In this document: positions 1-9,837 of the stretch, piece by piece
How positions within the stretch are numbered: position 1 is the first letter of the stretch
Layout of the letters: each line of letters begins with the position of its first letter
Origin: Spirochaetes bacterium GWB1_60_80
GTDB lineage: Bacteria; Spirochaetota; Spirochaetia; Treponematales; UBA12059
Direction of reading: 5' to 3'
Assembly (NCBI GenBank): GCA_001829185.1
Contig: MIAR01000059.1
Span: forward strand, 1 to 64,000
Length of the DNA: 64,000 nucleotides
Made by a program: the position numbers and the translations under genes
The notes under the pieces: model-generated
Databases searched by the model: none
Seen by the model: only the letters and a program-made list of their open reading frames with translations
Told to the model about the DNA's origin: nothing

Positions 1-1024
1 TGGGAGCGGTAAGGTCGCCAACAGCGAGGCCGGTAACCGGTTCGCTGAAGGTGATGGTCACCAAGCTACTTGGCCCGGCGACAGTCAGGCTGTCGTCGGC
101 GAAAACGATGGAGGCTACCGTCGGGGCGACGGTGTCAATACTGTATGTAGTGCTGTTAGCGTTACCACTATTGCCGACGGCATCGCTGTAGTCAGAGCCG
201 ACCTGGAAGCTGTTGCTGGCCGCTTCGGTATTGGCCGTGGCGGTAAAGGTGACGGTGTAGCTAGCGCCGGAACCACTGAAAGCACTGAGCGCGCCATTGG
301 GAGCGGAAATGTCGCCGACAGTGAAGCCAGTAACCGGCTCGCTGAAGGTGATGGTCACCAGGCTGCTTGGCCCGGCGACATTCAGGCTGTTATCGGTAAA
401 AACGATGGAGGCTACCGATGGGGTCTTGGTGTCTACACTGTAAGTGGAGCTGCCGACGCTGCCGCTATTGCCGGCGGCATCGATGTAAGCTGAGCCGACC
501 TGGAAGCTGTTGCTGGCCGCCTCGGTATTAGCACTGGCGGTAAAGGTGACGGTGTAGGTGGCGCCGGAACCACTGAAAGCACTGAGCGCGCCATTGGGAG
601 CGGAAATGTCGCCAACAGTGAAGCCAGTAACGTCTTGGCTGAAGATGATTGTTACCAAGCTGCTTGGCCCGGCGACATTCAGATTGCTGTCGTCGAAAAG
701 GACTGAGGTTACCGTCGGGGCTTTGGTGTCAATACTATAGGCGGCGCTGCCCACGCTGCCGCTATTGCCGGCGGCATCGATGTAAGCTGAGCCGACCTGG
801 AAGCCGTTGCTGGCCGCCTCAGTATTAGCACTGGCGGTAAAGGTGACGGTGTAGGTGGCGCCGGAACCAGCGAAAGTACTGAGCGTGCCATTGTCCACGG
901 CAAGATCCGCGATAGTAAAGCCAGTAACCGGCTCGCTGAAGGTGATGGTCACCAGGCTGCTTGGCCCGGCGACAGTCAGGCTGTCGTCGACAAAAACGAC
1001 CGAGGCTACGGTTGGGCCCACGAT
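1..1024 (-). repeat. 297-bp tandem repeat encoding 99-residue Ig modules
   Basis: The block containing GCGCCATTGGGAGCGG recurs at about 291 and 588 and in altered form at about 885, and a partial unit starts the window, giving an exact 297-bp period. Units differ by only a few percent, so they were probably copied or homogenised recently. The array continues past the left edge, so the copy number is unknown. It lies wholly within the Ig-repeat lipoprotein gene and keeps frame. Confidence 0.9.
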
Positions 1025-3040
1025 ATCCTTAGTGAAACTGGCGCTTGTGATTCCGATGTTGCCGGCATTGTCGGCACTCTGAATGTCAACAGTGAAGGTT
1101 TCGTCTTGAATAACGGCTGCCCAACCTTCGATAGTGTTTATGGCCGCGCCATCAGTGAAGCTGGAGAAGTCGGCTGGGCCGATTTTTGCTTGGAGGGTCG
1201 CTTCCTCTCCGTTAATGGTCATAGTCTGAGTACCATTAACCGGGATTCCGGTGGTGGAGCCTACAGAGATGATTGGCAGGGTTGCGTCAATACCGGGAGA
1301 GGCTGCCGCCGCTGGTGTAGTGGTGAATTCACTTGAGCTATTAAGGGCCAGGTCATTTAAAATAACGCTGATCGGAATTGTATCGGTTATAGTTCTGTTA
1401 GTATGCCCTTCTAATACAAGGTAGTCCACGAGGTATGTGTTGCCAGCACCAGAGCGGAAATTTGTAGCAGCCACGCCATTGATAGTGATGGTTCCGGCCG
1501 CCAGCCCGGGTTCGCCGGCATTTATGGTCATGGTTATTGTATCACCGATCTTTCTCCAGCCACTGCTCGGTTCGAAAGATACATTAGAGATGGTCGGAGG
1601 TATTGCGTCAATTGCTGGAGACGATGTTGCGGCTGGAGCTGTTGTAAAGGTTGGTGATGAATTGCCAAGTGCGTCTATCAATACTACACTGACAGGTATC
1701 TGTTGGGCTTCTGTAATGGTTGTGTTGCCAGAAGCTATGGTGTAGGTAACGGTGTAGGTTCCATCGCCAACATCGGTGAATCCAGTTGCCATTACGCCAT
1801 TTACTGTGATAACACCTGCAGACAAGCCTGCTTCACCGGTGTTGATAGTCACGGTGACAGTATCGCCAACTTTTTGCCAACCGCTGCTTGGGTTGAAGGA
1901 AACACCAGTGATGCTAGGCGGAGTAGTATCAAGATCTACAAAGACGGTATTGCTCGCATCTTCGACATCGACGCTAGACCAATTGCCGGTATTGTCTGCA
2001 ACCATTACCTGAATTTTACTCCATCCATCCACCGTACGCCGAATATAATTACTTTCCGGCAAATAATCGAGTATGTCTGAGGTTATAATTCCACCAGTTG
2101 CGCTTCCTGTGCCAAGTCCCGTGCTCCATGGTGTTTCTATGATTTTCATTTGGGTTACATCACCCAGATCATCCTCGGCTGTTATGGATATCGCCACGGT
2201 CGAATTATTTGTCCTCAGGCTGTTGGCTTGATCGTTGATCCTAAAGCTGGATATTTCCGGTGCAGTTTCGTCTTTTCCGTTGCCGGTTTCAAAGAACCAG
2301 GTAAAATCACCGGTCATTGTATTGCCGGCCAGATCGGTAAGCGTTGACGCGAGTGTTATTGAGATAGTGCTGAAAATATCGAGATATTCGCCTTCGAGCA
2401 GTTGCAATGTTAGAGAACTACCTATAACTGAAGCAGTGAAACGCGATTCTATATGCTGTGGTTCGGCAGTCGTTACGTTTGCGCTTTTTACGGTTGTAAT
2501 TTGTATTATTTTACCTTCACCTAGCTCAGTTGAAAGATCAATAATTGGCTCATTAAAGGTGGCGATAATTTTTTTATTGATGAGGTTTTGCGGTGACCCG
2601 GAATATGGTGTCCAGGTAGCCACATATGGTCGCCGGTCGAAGAGCGGTATAATCTGGAGGTCGTTTTTATCGACATTTATCATGACTTTCGTGCTGTTCT
2701 TTGCCGGATCCTCAAAAGTTATATCGCCGGGTTCGCCATCGTGCGTCCAACCCAAAAAAGAATAATCGGTACCTACCGTCGTGGATATATTGTAATTTAT
2801 GCCAATTTTCCAGGTTTGTTCCCCATAGGGGCTTGGTACACCCATGGAATCGTTGTACGCTTGCAGTTTTATCGTAACTGGAGGGGCGTTGGCCGCAATC
2901 ACATCCTGTCTGATAATATCTTTTATATCGTCACTGCCGAAAAAATCGTCACAGGTTGAGATTATCGAAACGCTTAGGACTAGGCATCCGAGGTGGATGA
3001 GCCGTTTGATGAGCTGTGATGCGTTTTTTCGTGCTTTCAT
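1..3040 (-). CDS. Large lipoprotein with tandem bacterial Ig-like repeats (3' end outside window)
   Basis: The minus strand is open without a stop from an ATG at 3040 to the window edge, so about 1013 residues are visible and the C-terminus is missing. A GGAGGAT ribosome site sits just upstream. Residues 1-30 are a basic start, a hydrophobic stretch and a relaxed lipobox ending in Cys30 followed by Asp-Asp, which suggests a lipoprotein. Around residues 135-240 there is an SbsA-like Ig domain (the TWTPYSG and TFNEPI motifs). Further Ig-like modules follow, two of them starting with PPSITGVSF or PPTISNVSF. From about residue 670 onward come near-identical 99-residue repeats with the FSEPVTGF and DAAGNSGS motifs, resembling the Big_12 family. 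It is probably a surface or periplasmic adhesin-like protein. Its partner or ligand cannot be told. Codon use is less G+C-rich in the N-terminal third than in neighbouring genes. Confidence 0.85.
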   Translation of the reverse strand, partial: MKARKNASQLIKRLIHLGCLVLSVSIISTCDDFFGSDDIKDIIRQDVIAANAPPVTIKLQAYNDSMGVPSPYGEQTWKIGINYNISTTVGTDYSFLGWTHDGEPGDITFEDPAKNSTKVMINVDKNDLQIIPLFDRRPYVATWTPYSGSPQNLINKKIIATFNEPIIDLSTELGEGKIIQITTVKSANVTTAEPQHIESRFTASVIGSSLTLQLLEGEYLDIFSTISITLASTLTDLAGNTMTGDFTWFFETGNGKDETAPEISSFRINDQANSLRTNNSTVAISITAEDDLGDVTQMKIIETPWSTGLGTGSATGGIITSDILDYLPESNYIRRTVDGWSKIQVMVADNTGNWSSVDVEDASNTVFVDLDTTPPSITGVSFNPSSGWQKVGDTVTVTINTGEAGLSAGVITVNGVMATGFTDVGDGTYTVTYTIASGNTTITEAQQIPVSVVLIDALGNSSPTFTTAPAATSSPAIDAIPPTISNVSFEPSSGWRKIGDTITMTINAGEPGLAAGTITINGVAATNFRSGAGNTYLVDYLVLEGHTNRTITDTIPISVILNDLALNSSSEFTTTPAAAASPGIDATLPIISVGSTTGIPVNGTQTMTINGEEATLQAKIGPADFSSFTDGAAINTIEGWAAVIQDETFTVDIQSADNAGNIGITSASFTKDIVGPTVASVVFVDDSLTVAGPSSLVTITFSEPVTGFTIADLAVDNGTLSTFAGSGATYTVTFTASANTEAASNGFQVGSAYIDAAGNSGSVGSAAYSIDTKAPTVTSVLFDDSNLNVAGPSSLVTIIFSQDVTGFTVGDISAPNGALSAFSGSGATYTVTFTASANTEAASNSFQVGSAYIDAAGNSGSVGSSTYSVDTKTPSVASIVFTDNSLNVAGPSSLVTITFSEPVTGFTVGDISAPNGALSAFSGSGASYTVTFTATANTEAASNSFQVGSDYSDAVGNSGNANSTTYSIDTVAPTVASIVFADDSLTVAGPSSLVTITFSEPVTGLAVGDLTAP

Positions 3041-3056
3041 AATTATCCTCCGTAAA

Positions 3057-6000
3057 CTATCTATTACTAATGGGCTGGATGCTGACATCCGAAAATTCCG
3101 CCCGGTTGATCGAGCGCAAGGCGGCATAGTCAAAGGACTGGGCGTTCCGTGGCAGACTGAAAGTCAGCCTGGAAATATCGTTGACAAATACCTGAATGTG
3201 GCCGGTGGCTGGGTCGTATTCGATGCGGATGCGGTTCGTCTGGAAGACCGATTCGGGAATAACCACCGACGTCAGCAACACCATCCGCACTTCGTCGAAG
3301 GAGCGGTAGATTTGCAGTCGGGTCGCCGTGTCCCCATGGTGTTCCGGGTCGCTGGTAAACCAGACCAGAAGGGAGTCGCCGCCGCCGTAGTTTTCGAGTC
3401 GCCAGGCGCCTTGTCCATGGATGTGCAGGCCAAAGCCTACCCAGTCGTTGCCCAGGGAGCGGGCGCTGAACTCGTAGGCAGTCGGACCGTCGAAGCCTGT
3501 TATTGGGATGAGGAGCTTGGCGGCCATGGCCAGGCTGTTCGTCATGACGGCGTCGCTGGCGGTAAGCCGCCAGATGCCGTTGGTGCGACGGATGGCAGGG
3601 CTGGTAAAGTCGACGCTGGTGAAGGTCATGGCAGGAGCGGTGTGCGGGCCGGGAATCAGCTCGGCGCCGTCGGCGCCGTCGCTTGGGGTGGTTATTGTTT
3701 CTTCGCTTGGCTGGCTTGGCGCCGTGACGATGGCCGTTTCGGGCTTTGCCTGGGCGTTTGGTTCGGCGACGGCCACTAATTCCGGCTCTTCGACCGCCGT
3801 TACGATACCGTCACGCATGTCCTCTGCACTGCTCTCCGGCTGCCAGCCGCGCGGCAGACGCGCAAAGGGGGCTGCCGCGAGTAGCGGGCGGGCGGGGGCC
3901 GCTGGCGGAGCGCTGGGCTGCTCGGCCAGGCGGATCGATTCCTCCGGCTGGGATTGAACCGCGATCGGCGCGGCTGGCGCAGGTTCGATGGCTAGCGGTG
4001 GCGTTTGGGTCGGTGTCGGAGCGGGCGTCGGTACCGGAACGGTCACCGCTACCGGCGTCGGTACAGGAACGGTCATCGCTACCGGCGACGGCACAGGAAC
4101 GGTCACCGCTACCGGCGACGGCACAGGAAGCGTAATCGGCGCCGGCGTGGCCTCTGGCGTCGCAGGTGTGATTACCGGAGCCGGCGTAGGTACTGGCAGC
4201 GCCACCGCTGCCGGCGGCGGCACAGGAAGCGAGATCGATGCCGGCGCGGCGGCAGGGGCTGGCGTCGTCATTGCGGCGGCTGGAACTGGCGCCGGGGCGG
4301 GCGTTGGCGCCGGCACGAGTATTTGGGCCGGCGCGACAATGGGTGCTGGCGGCGCCAGGCTTTGAGCGGCGGCAGGTACCGGCAGGCTAATCGGCGTTTG
4401 GGTTGGTACCGGTACCGGGGCGGCTGGAGTGTTGGCCACCGGCGCAGCTACAGCTGGCGCGGCAACAACCGGTGCAGCCTGGGTAGCCGCTACGGCTTGG
4501 GCTGTTGTCAGGCTGGTATCGCTTGGAGCGCTCTGGCCGACGGTCGGCGCGACGACGCGGGCGGCGGCAATGGTGGCGTCGACCGGTGCTTGCCTGACGA
4601 TGGCTGGCGGGGCGATGCGAACCGGTTCAGGAGCCGGGGGCGTGACTGGCACTGCGACAGGCACGGCTGGTGTCGGCGGAGCCAAGGCGATAGCGAGAGT
4701 CGCTGGAGTCGTTGGGGCAACAGGGATAGCCGGCGCCGGCGGGGTGGGTTCCGCAGTAGGTGTCGCTACGGGTACGGGTGCGGTAACTGGCTCAAGTGCC
4801 GGTGTAGGGGGAGGCGGAGTCGGAGCTGCCACCGCGACGGTCGGGCTTGTCGATTCAAGTGAGGTTGTCAAAGGCTCTGGCGCCATGATTGGCTCTATGA
4901 TTGGGGCTGCTTCAGCCATCGGTATGGCCGCGATACGGGGATTCTTTCCGGCGGCGGGCAGGGCGGTCGGACTTGTCGTCTCGTCGGTCTGCCCCGGCGG
5001 CGCCTCGACTAGGGTAACCGGTGAAGATTCGATTACAGCCACGGGCGCCGCATCGGCTACTTCTGCCGGCACTACTTCTGCTATATCCTCGGGTACTGAT
5101 TCGGCTACGTTCAATGGCAGTGCTTCGACTGCGGCAGCCAGCGTTTGCGGCTGGCTGGCCACTGTTTGGGTTGGGATGGTTTCAGGCGCGGTCACCGTTG
5201 GCGAGTTGTCGAGGGCTGGCTCCGCGACGCTGGCGGCGAGGGCTGTCGGTGCGGGGACGGGGATAGCGACTGGTTCAGTCGCCGTAGCCGGCGTCGCGGC
5301 AATGGGCTGGCTGGTCGGGTCGGCGGTCTGGCGGCGGGGCTGCGTGTCAAAGCTTAGGCCAGGACGGGACCAGATGGTGCCTTTCAGCCGGTCGGCCAGC
5401 GACCAGGCCCGGCCGGTGCCGCCGTATACCGAGGCCAGGTAACCAAAGCGGGCGGTCAGGTCAGGCGCGCCGCTGTCCAGCGCGTCGTGCAGTTCGCGCG
5501 ATTCGGCGTAACGGTCGAGCTCGTAGGCGCAGCGCGCCTTGCCGAGGGTGGCCAGCGGGTCGTCCGGTATCAGCGAGAGGGCCCAATCATAATAGGAATA
5601 GGCCAGCTCGTAATCCTGGCGGATAAAGGCGATGTTGGCCAGGTTGTTCCAGGCCCAGGTATAATCGGCCTCGGCGGCTTCGCTGAAGCGGCTCCAGGCC
5701 TCGTCGAGCAGGCCGGCCTGGGCCAGTACCACGCCGTACTCGTTGAGGGTTTGGCCATTGCGCCCCGTGGTCAGCTGAGTCTCGAATTGGCGCATGGCGG
5801 GGGTGAGTTCGCGGACGATGAAGCGGTTGACGGCGGTGTCGAAGGCCAGCATGGCTTCGGCCTCGTCGGGTAGGTCGAAGCGTGAGGCGTTTTGGATGCC
5901 GGTCGAGGGGTACTGCCGCCAATTTTCGTACATGGGGAAAAAGCCGGTGGCGCCGATCCGGTCGTTGTCCATCCATTGCTTGGCGCCGATGCGCCAGGCC

Positions 6001-7502
6001 TTGACGAAGCCGTCGCGCACCATGGTGATTTCCAGCGGCGCCCAAACCCGGCCGTCGCGCGCGAAGAGTAGGTCGGGGTCGAAGAATTGCTCGCGCGCCT
6101 CGGCTTCGCCGATGCCGGCGTCGAAAGCGATAAAAATATGCCCGGGTATGGTGATGAAGGCCGAGTCGATGCCAACCGATTCCATCAGCGAGCAGAAGAG
6201 GATGGACAAGTCGTCGCAATCGCCGCCGCGGTACATCAGCGATTCGCCCGGGTATTGCAGGTAGTCGACGGACAGCGCGTTTTCGGCCATGTCGGTGTAG
6301 GCGCTGTTGGGGTCGATGACGTAGTTGAGGCCGTAGAGTTGGAGTGCCTCGAAGATGCCGAGCGCGTATTGGACGTTGGCCGGCAGGTCGGCGCGCATGC
6401 GGTCGCGCACGATGCGCGAGGCGTAGCGCGCAAACCACAGGGCGGCCGGGTCGGTCGGCGAAACGAAGGCGGCGGCGCGGCGGTCGTCTTCCCAGGTCAT
6501 GGCGTTGCGGTGGTGCAGGCTCAGGTTGACGTTTTCGGCCTTGTGCTTGCGCGCGCCGAAGAACGAGTAATCGGCGGTGATCTCGGCCGAGGTGACGCTG
6601 TTCTGGGTAAGCTGCAGCACGCGCTCGTCGAAGATGGCGTTCAGGTTGACGCTGGCCGTCTCGCCCGGAGCCAGCCGCGGGATGGTGGCGCACAGCTGCG
6701 GGCTGCCCATGTACTCGGCAGCGAAGAAATAAATCTTTACGTTGGCGATGGGGCCGTCCTCGTCGTTGCGGACCTCCACGACGCCGAACGGTTCCTTGGC
6801 GTACCAGGAGCGCAGCACGGGAAAGACCGTGTCCAGTTGAACGCGCGAGAAGGTGAAGGCCGTCTGCGTATCGAACAGGTCTGACGGAACCATTCGCAGG
6901 CTGAGGCCGGCGCTGAGGGCGTCGATGAAGCTGTAGGCCGGGGTGGCCAGCCGTTGGTAGCCGACGTTGAAGCCGAGGTTAAGCGCGCCGGTCAGACGCA
7001 GGCTGGCTTCGGCCCTGGCGCCGACCTCGTACAGGCCGTAGCGTTGCGGGTCATCCGGATTGTTGGCGGTATCGGGAATCTCGCCGAGGCCGGCGAAGGC
7101 GCTCAGGTTGAGGGAAAAGTAGTCGGAGAGCTTGAGGCGGAAGCCGATGCCGGCAGCGCCGCCATAATAAATCATGTTAGTGCCTGCGGTCGGTTGAACC
7201 GAATTGAGGCTAACCCGACCCAATAAATCCAGTTGCGGCAGGATTGACCAGGCCAGTTGGAAGGTGCTGCCAAAGACCAGGCCGATATCGGAATCGCCCG
7301 CCAGCAGGGTCGGGAACCAAGCCTCGACACTCTGGGTGATGGCCAAGCGCGACGGCGGGGCGGCTTGCTGGGGCGTTATGGCGGATGCTGGGGCGGCTTG
7401 GAGAGGAGGGCTCGAGGCGATACCGTCTTGGCCAAACGCGAAGACCGCCCCCAGGCCGGCGAGAGTGGCGCATGTTAAGAACTTATTTAAGTTCGTACGC
7501 AT
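3057..7502 (-). CDS. Envelope protein: beta-barrel-like N-terminus, transglutaminase-like domain, TPRs, Pro/Ala/Val-rich linker, C-terminal sandwich-like domain
   Basis: This 1481-residue protein starts with a signal peptide (residues 1 to about 25, ending AFAFGQ). Residues 45-210 alternate short aromatic and hydrophobic strands, as in small outer-membrane barrels. A transglutaminase-like core follows, with a GGDCDDL motif (Cys429) and PGHIFIAFD (His455, Asp461), the spacing expected for a Cys-His-Asp triad. TPR-like helices run from about 590 to 720. A long Pro/Ala/Val/Thr-rich linker with 10-residue repeats covers roughly 750-1240. The last 200 residues look beta-rich, with WVGFGLHIHG and RIEYDPATGHIQVFVND, compatible with a concanavalin-like fold, but I cannot name the family. 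The gene downstream-paired at 7530 encodes a shorter paralogue. The protein probably acts in the periplasm or outer membrane. The substrate is unknown. Confidence 0.8.
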   Translation of the reverse strand: MRTNLNKFLTCATLAGLGAVFAFGQDGIASSPPLQAAPASAITPQQAAPPSRLAITQSVEAWFPTLLAGDSDIGLVFGSTFQLAWSILPQLDLLGRVSLNSVQPTAGTNMIYYGGAAGIGFRLKLSDYFSLNLSAFAGLGEIPDTANNPDDPQRYGLYEVGARAEASLRLTGALNLGFNVGYQRLATPAYSFIDALSAGLSLRMVPSDLFDTQTAFTFSRVQLDTVFPVLRSWYAKEPFGVVEVRNDEDGPIANVKIYFFAAEYMGSPQLCATIPRLAPGETASVNLNAIFDERVLQLTQNSVTSAEITADYSFFGARKHKAENVNLSLHHRNAMTWEDDRRAAAFVSPTDPAALWFARYASRIVRDRMRADLPANVQYALGIFEALQLYGLNYVIDPNSAYTDMAENALSVDYLQYPGESLMYRGGDCDDLSILFCSLMESVGIDSAFITIPGHIFIAFDAGIGEAEAREQFFDPDLLFARDGRVWAPLEITMVRDGFVKAWRIGAKQWMDNDRIGATGFFPMYENWRQYPSTGIQNASRFDLPDEAEAMLAFDTAVNRFIVRELTPAMRQFETQLTTGRNGQTLNEYGVVLAQAGLLDEAWSRFSEAAEADYTWAWNNLANIAFIRQDYELAYSYYDWALSLIPDDPLATLGKARCAYELDRYAESRELHDALDSGAPDLTARFGYLASVYGGTGRAWSLADRLKGTIWSRPGLSFDTQPRRQTADPTSQPIAATPATATEPVAIPVPAPTALAASVAEPALDNSPTVTAPETIPTQTVASQPQTLAAAVEALPLNVAESVPEDIAEVVPAEVADAAPVAVIESSPVTLVEAPPGQTDETTSPTALPAAGKNPRIAAIPMAEAAPIIEPIMAPEPLTTSLESTSPTVAVAAPTPPPPTPALEPVTAPVPVATPTAEPTPPAPAIPVAPTTPATLAIALAPPTPAVPVAVPVTPPAPEPVRIAPPAIVRQAPVDATIAAARVVAPTVGQSAPSDTSLTTAQAVAATQAAPVVAAPAVAAPVANTPAAPVPVPTQTPISLPVPAAAQSLAPPAPIVAPAQILVPAPTPAPAPVPAAAMTTPAPAAAPASISLPVPPPAAVALPVPTPAPVITPATPEATPAPITLPVPSPVAVTVPVPSPVAMTVPVPTPVAVTVPVPTPAPTPTQTPPLAIEPAPAAPIAVQSQPEESIRLAEQPSAPPAAPARPLLAAAPFARLPRGWQPESSAEDMRDGIVTAVEEPELVAVAEPNAQAKPETAIVTAPSQPSEETITTPSDGADGAELIPGPHTAPAMTFTSVDFTSPAIRRTNGIWRLTASDAVMTNSLAMAAKLLIPITGFDGPTAYEFSARSLGNDWVGFGLHIHGQGAWRLENYGGGDSLLVWFTSDPEHHGDTATRLQIYRSFDEVRMVLLTSVVIPESVFQTNRIRIEYDPATGHIQVFVNDISRLTFSLPRNAQSFDYAALRSINRAEFSDVSIQPISNR
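4025..4130 (-). repeat. 30-bp degenerate tandem repeat in the linker of the barrel/transglutaminase-like gene
   Basis: Units of the type GGAACGGTCACCGCTACCGG recur every 30 bp, encoding 10-residue VTVPVPTPVA-like units in the minus-strand protein. The wider region 3960-4450 is a looser version of the same repeat. It is likely to vary in length by slippage. Confidence 0.85.
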
Positions 7503-7529
7503 TTATAACTCTCTTCGAGCCGCCGCCGC

Positions 7530-9605
7530 TTATTCATCTTCCCATATCATGTCGCCAAGGCGATCCATGGCGGCCGAAGCGCGGGCGGTCGTGCCGGACA
7601 GGCGGGCGGACAGGTAGCCGTAGCGCTCGGCTAGCTCGGGCCGGAGGGCGGCGGCGCGGCGGAAGTATTCGTCGGCCTTGTCGTAAATATCCAGCTCGTA
7701 ATAGGAGCGGGCCAGGCCGATTAGCGGCGTGACATCGTCGGGCATGGTTTGCAGGGCGCTTTCGTACCAGGCGACGGCGGTCTCGAATTCGCCGAGCAGG
7801 AAGGCCACGTTGCCGATGTTGATGGCCGCCCGGCGTTCGCCGCGGGCCGCCGCTTCCTGGAAGGCGGCGAGGGCTTCGCGGTACATGCCGTAGCGGGCGT
7901 AGAGTATGCCTAGTGCGTTGTGTTGGCGGGCCGTGCCGCCGGAAGGACCGAAAGCGTTCCGCATGGCGGCGGCGCGCGGCTCGACCTCGCGGGAGATGAC
8001 CAGGCTGACGACGGCGTTGAAGGCCGTGCGGACCTGTTCCTCGGCCGGCTTGCGGGTTTGCGCCGAGACGCCGGGAACGCCGGCCGGCGGGAAATCGCCC
8101 CAGGCGTCGGCCAGCGCGAAGAAGCCGGTCGGGGCTCCTTCGGCGCCGGCCCGGTTGAGGGTCAGGACGGCCTCGCTCCAGGCCCGGAGGAAACCTTCGC
8201 GGATCAGGCTGACCTTGACGGGCACCCAGGCTTCGTCGTTGATGAAGATGAAGTTTTCTTGACTGGCGAACATGGTGCGCGTGATGGCGGTGGTCGAGCT
8301 CATGCGGAAGGCGACGAGTACCTCGTCGTCGAGGGCGATGAGGGCGGCTGGGACGCCGACCGACTCCAGGGCCGCGGCGTAGAGCACGGCCAGGTCGTCG
8401 GAGTCGCCGGAGCGGTAGGCGATGGTCTGGTGCGGGAACTGGACGTAATCGACGCTGTCGCTGTTGGCCCGGGTGGCGGCGTAAGGGGTTTGCGGGTCGG
8501 CCGCCCAGGCGATGCCGGATAGCCGGAAGCCCTCGAACAGTCCCAGCGCGTACTGGAGATTGTTATCGAGGTCCGCCTGAATATTGGACCGGACCACGCC
8601 GGCCAGGAATTTGGTGGTATCGAGCAAGGCGGGGTCGTTGGGACTGGCGAAGGCGGCCAGCACCCGCTCATCCTGCCAGGTGAGGGCATTGCGGTTCATG
8701 ATTGAAATGGAGGTTTCAGCGGTGGCGACGCGGCGCTCGCCGAGCAGTTCGTAGTTGACGATGATAGTGCCGTTGAGGCGCAGGGTCTCGGTGACGCCCA
8801 TGATCTGGTCGGAGAAGGCCGCCGTCAGCGGGACGGTGACGCTGGCCCCGCGCTGGATCTGGCGTAGCGAGGCGCAGAGCACCGGCGCGGAGGTGTAGGG
8901 GTCGGCCTGAAACCAGATTTCCACCTGCCTGATCTCGGCGCTCTCGGCGTTGCGGAGGCCGAGGCTACCGAAGGGTGACTCGAGGTAGTCGCCGGCCAGG
9001 GTCGGGAAGACCGGGGTGCTATCGGCGCCTTGAGCCACGACGCGGCCCTCGCTGTTTCGGGTATTCAGGCCGATGTCGGCCAGCAGGGAGACTGATAAGC
9101 CCTGGAAAAGGGATTCCTGGCGCATGCGAAAATCGATATACGAGGCCGAGGCCGAAACCGTCAGGCTGGGGGAGATGCGGAAGCCGGCCTCGACGCCGGC
9201 CCGCCAGTTAAGGTTGCCGGTGGGGATGGGTTCGCCGGACGCCTGCTGCCAGCTGCCGATATAGATGCCAGGACCGGCTGATAGGCCGAGTTTGACGCGC
9301 GGTAGTGGATAGAGGTAGAGCCCGAGGCCGGCACCGGCCGAGACCAGTGTCAGGGAAGACTGTAATTGGCTGGACTGTGGGCCGATGAAGATAAAATCAG
9401 CGCTGGCGTAAGGAGCTAGGAAGCCGAATAAATCGAAGGTCAGTAGGGCTCCGCCGCCAAAGCCGAGGCCGTAAACATCCGCTTCCGCCAGAGGCACCAT
9501 GATTACGGGCGAGACCTGCACCCGGACATCCTGGGCGAAGATCGGCAACGCCAGGCTGACGATAGCCAACAAGCACAAGACGTCGCGTACCGTTCTGCTT
9601 TTCAT
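7530..9605 (-). CDS. Paralogous envelope protein with degenerate transglutaminase-like domain and TPRs
   Basis: The 691-residue protein has a signal peptide (1-24, ending PIFAQ), a barrel-like N-terminal segment (about 30-190), a middle domain alignable with the neighbour at 3057-7502, and C-terminal TPRs (about 570-690). It ends where the neighbour's Pro-rich linker begins. At the transglutaminase-like motif the neighbour has GGDCDDL, but here it is SGDSDDL. Ser402 replaces the nucleophilic Cys, and Glu428 (in LDDEVLVAF) sits where the neighbour has its catalytic His. The fold is therefore probably kept but the enzyme is probably inactive, serving as a scaffold or binding partner. The start at ATG 9605 has a strong AGGAGG site. 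The stop is 28 bp before the neighbour's start, so the two genes are probably co-transcribed. Confidence 0.85.
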   Translation of the reverse strand: MKSRTVRDVLCLLAIVSLALPIFAQDVRVQVSPVIMVPLAEADVYGLGFGGGALLTFDLFGFLAPYASADFIFIGPQSSQLQSSLTLVSAGAGLGLYLYPLPRVKLGLSAGPGIYIGSWQQASGEPIPTGNLNWRAGVEAGFRISPSLTVSASASYIDFRMRQESLFQGLSVSLLADIGLNTRNSEGRVVAQGADSTPVFPTLAGDYLESPFGSLGLRNAESAEIRQVEIWFQADPYTSAPVLCASLRQIQRGASVTVPLTAAFSDQIMGVTETLRLNGTIIVNYELLGERRVATAETSISIMNRNALTWQDERVLAAFASPNDPALLDTTKFLAGVVRSNIQADLDNNLQYALGLFEGFRLSGIAWAADPQTPYAATRANSDSVDYVQFPHQTIAYRSGDSDDLAVLYAAALESVGVPAALIALDDEVLVAFRMSSTTAITRTMFASQENFIFINDEAWVPVKVSLIREGFLRAWSEAVLTLNRAGAEGAPTGFFALADAWGDFPPAGVPGVSAQTRKPAEEQVRTAFNAVVSLVISREVEPRAAAMRNAFGPSGGTARQHNALGILYARYGMYREALAAFQEAAARGERRAAINIGNVAFLLGEFETAVAWYESALQTMPDDVTPLIGLARSYYELDIYDKADEYFRRAAALRPELAERYGYLSARLSGTTARASAAMDRLGDMIWEDE

Positions 9606-9837
9606 GATGTCCTCCTGTAGCGATTTATTAATCCAATGTCTCCAGTATGCATAAAAAATAAATTAACCTGCGATCTGGAGAAAAGCCTTATACTGGCGAG
9701 TCTATCACATTGCGCCTCGAATTGCCAGATATATAGTCGTAGAATGTCGATTTTTTGCGCGCGGGTGCTGGTTTTTTTCGGGTAGTGGCTATATAATAGG
9801 ATCAAGCTTTCAGTATTCCGCCCAGGAGGAGTTGGTA

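Noticed and set aside
3988-5442. Long plus-strand open frames over the Pro/Ala-rich linker
   Set aside because: They are shadows of the low-complexity minus-strand gene; their composition is only Gly/Ala/Thr or Arg/Trp repeats.
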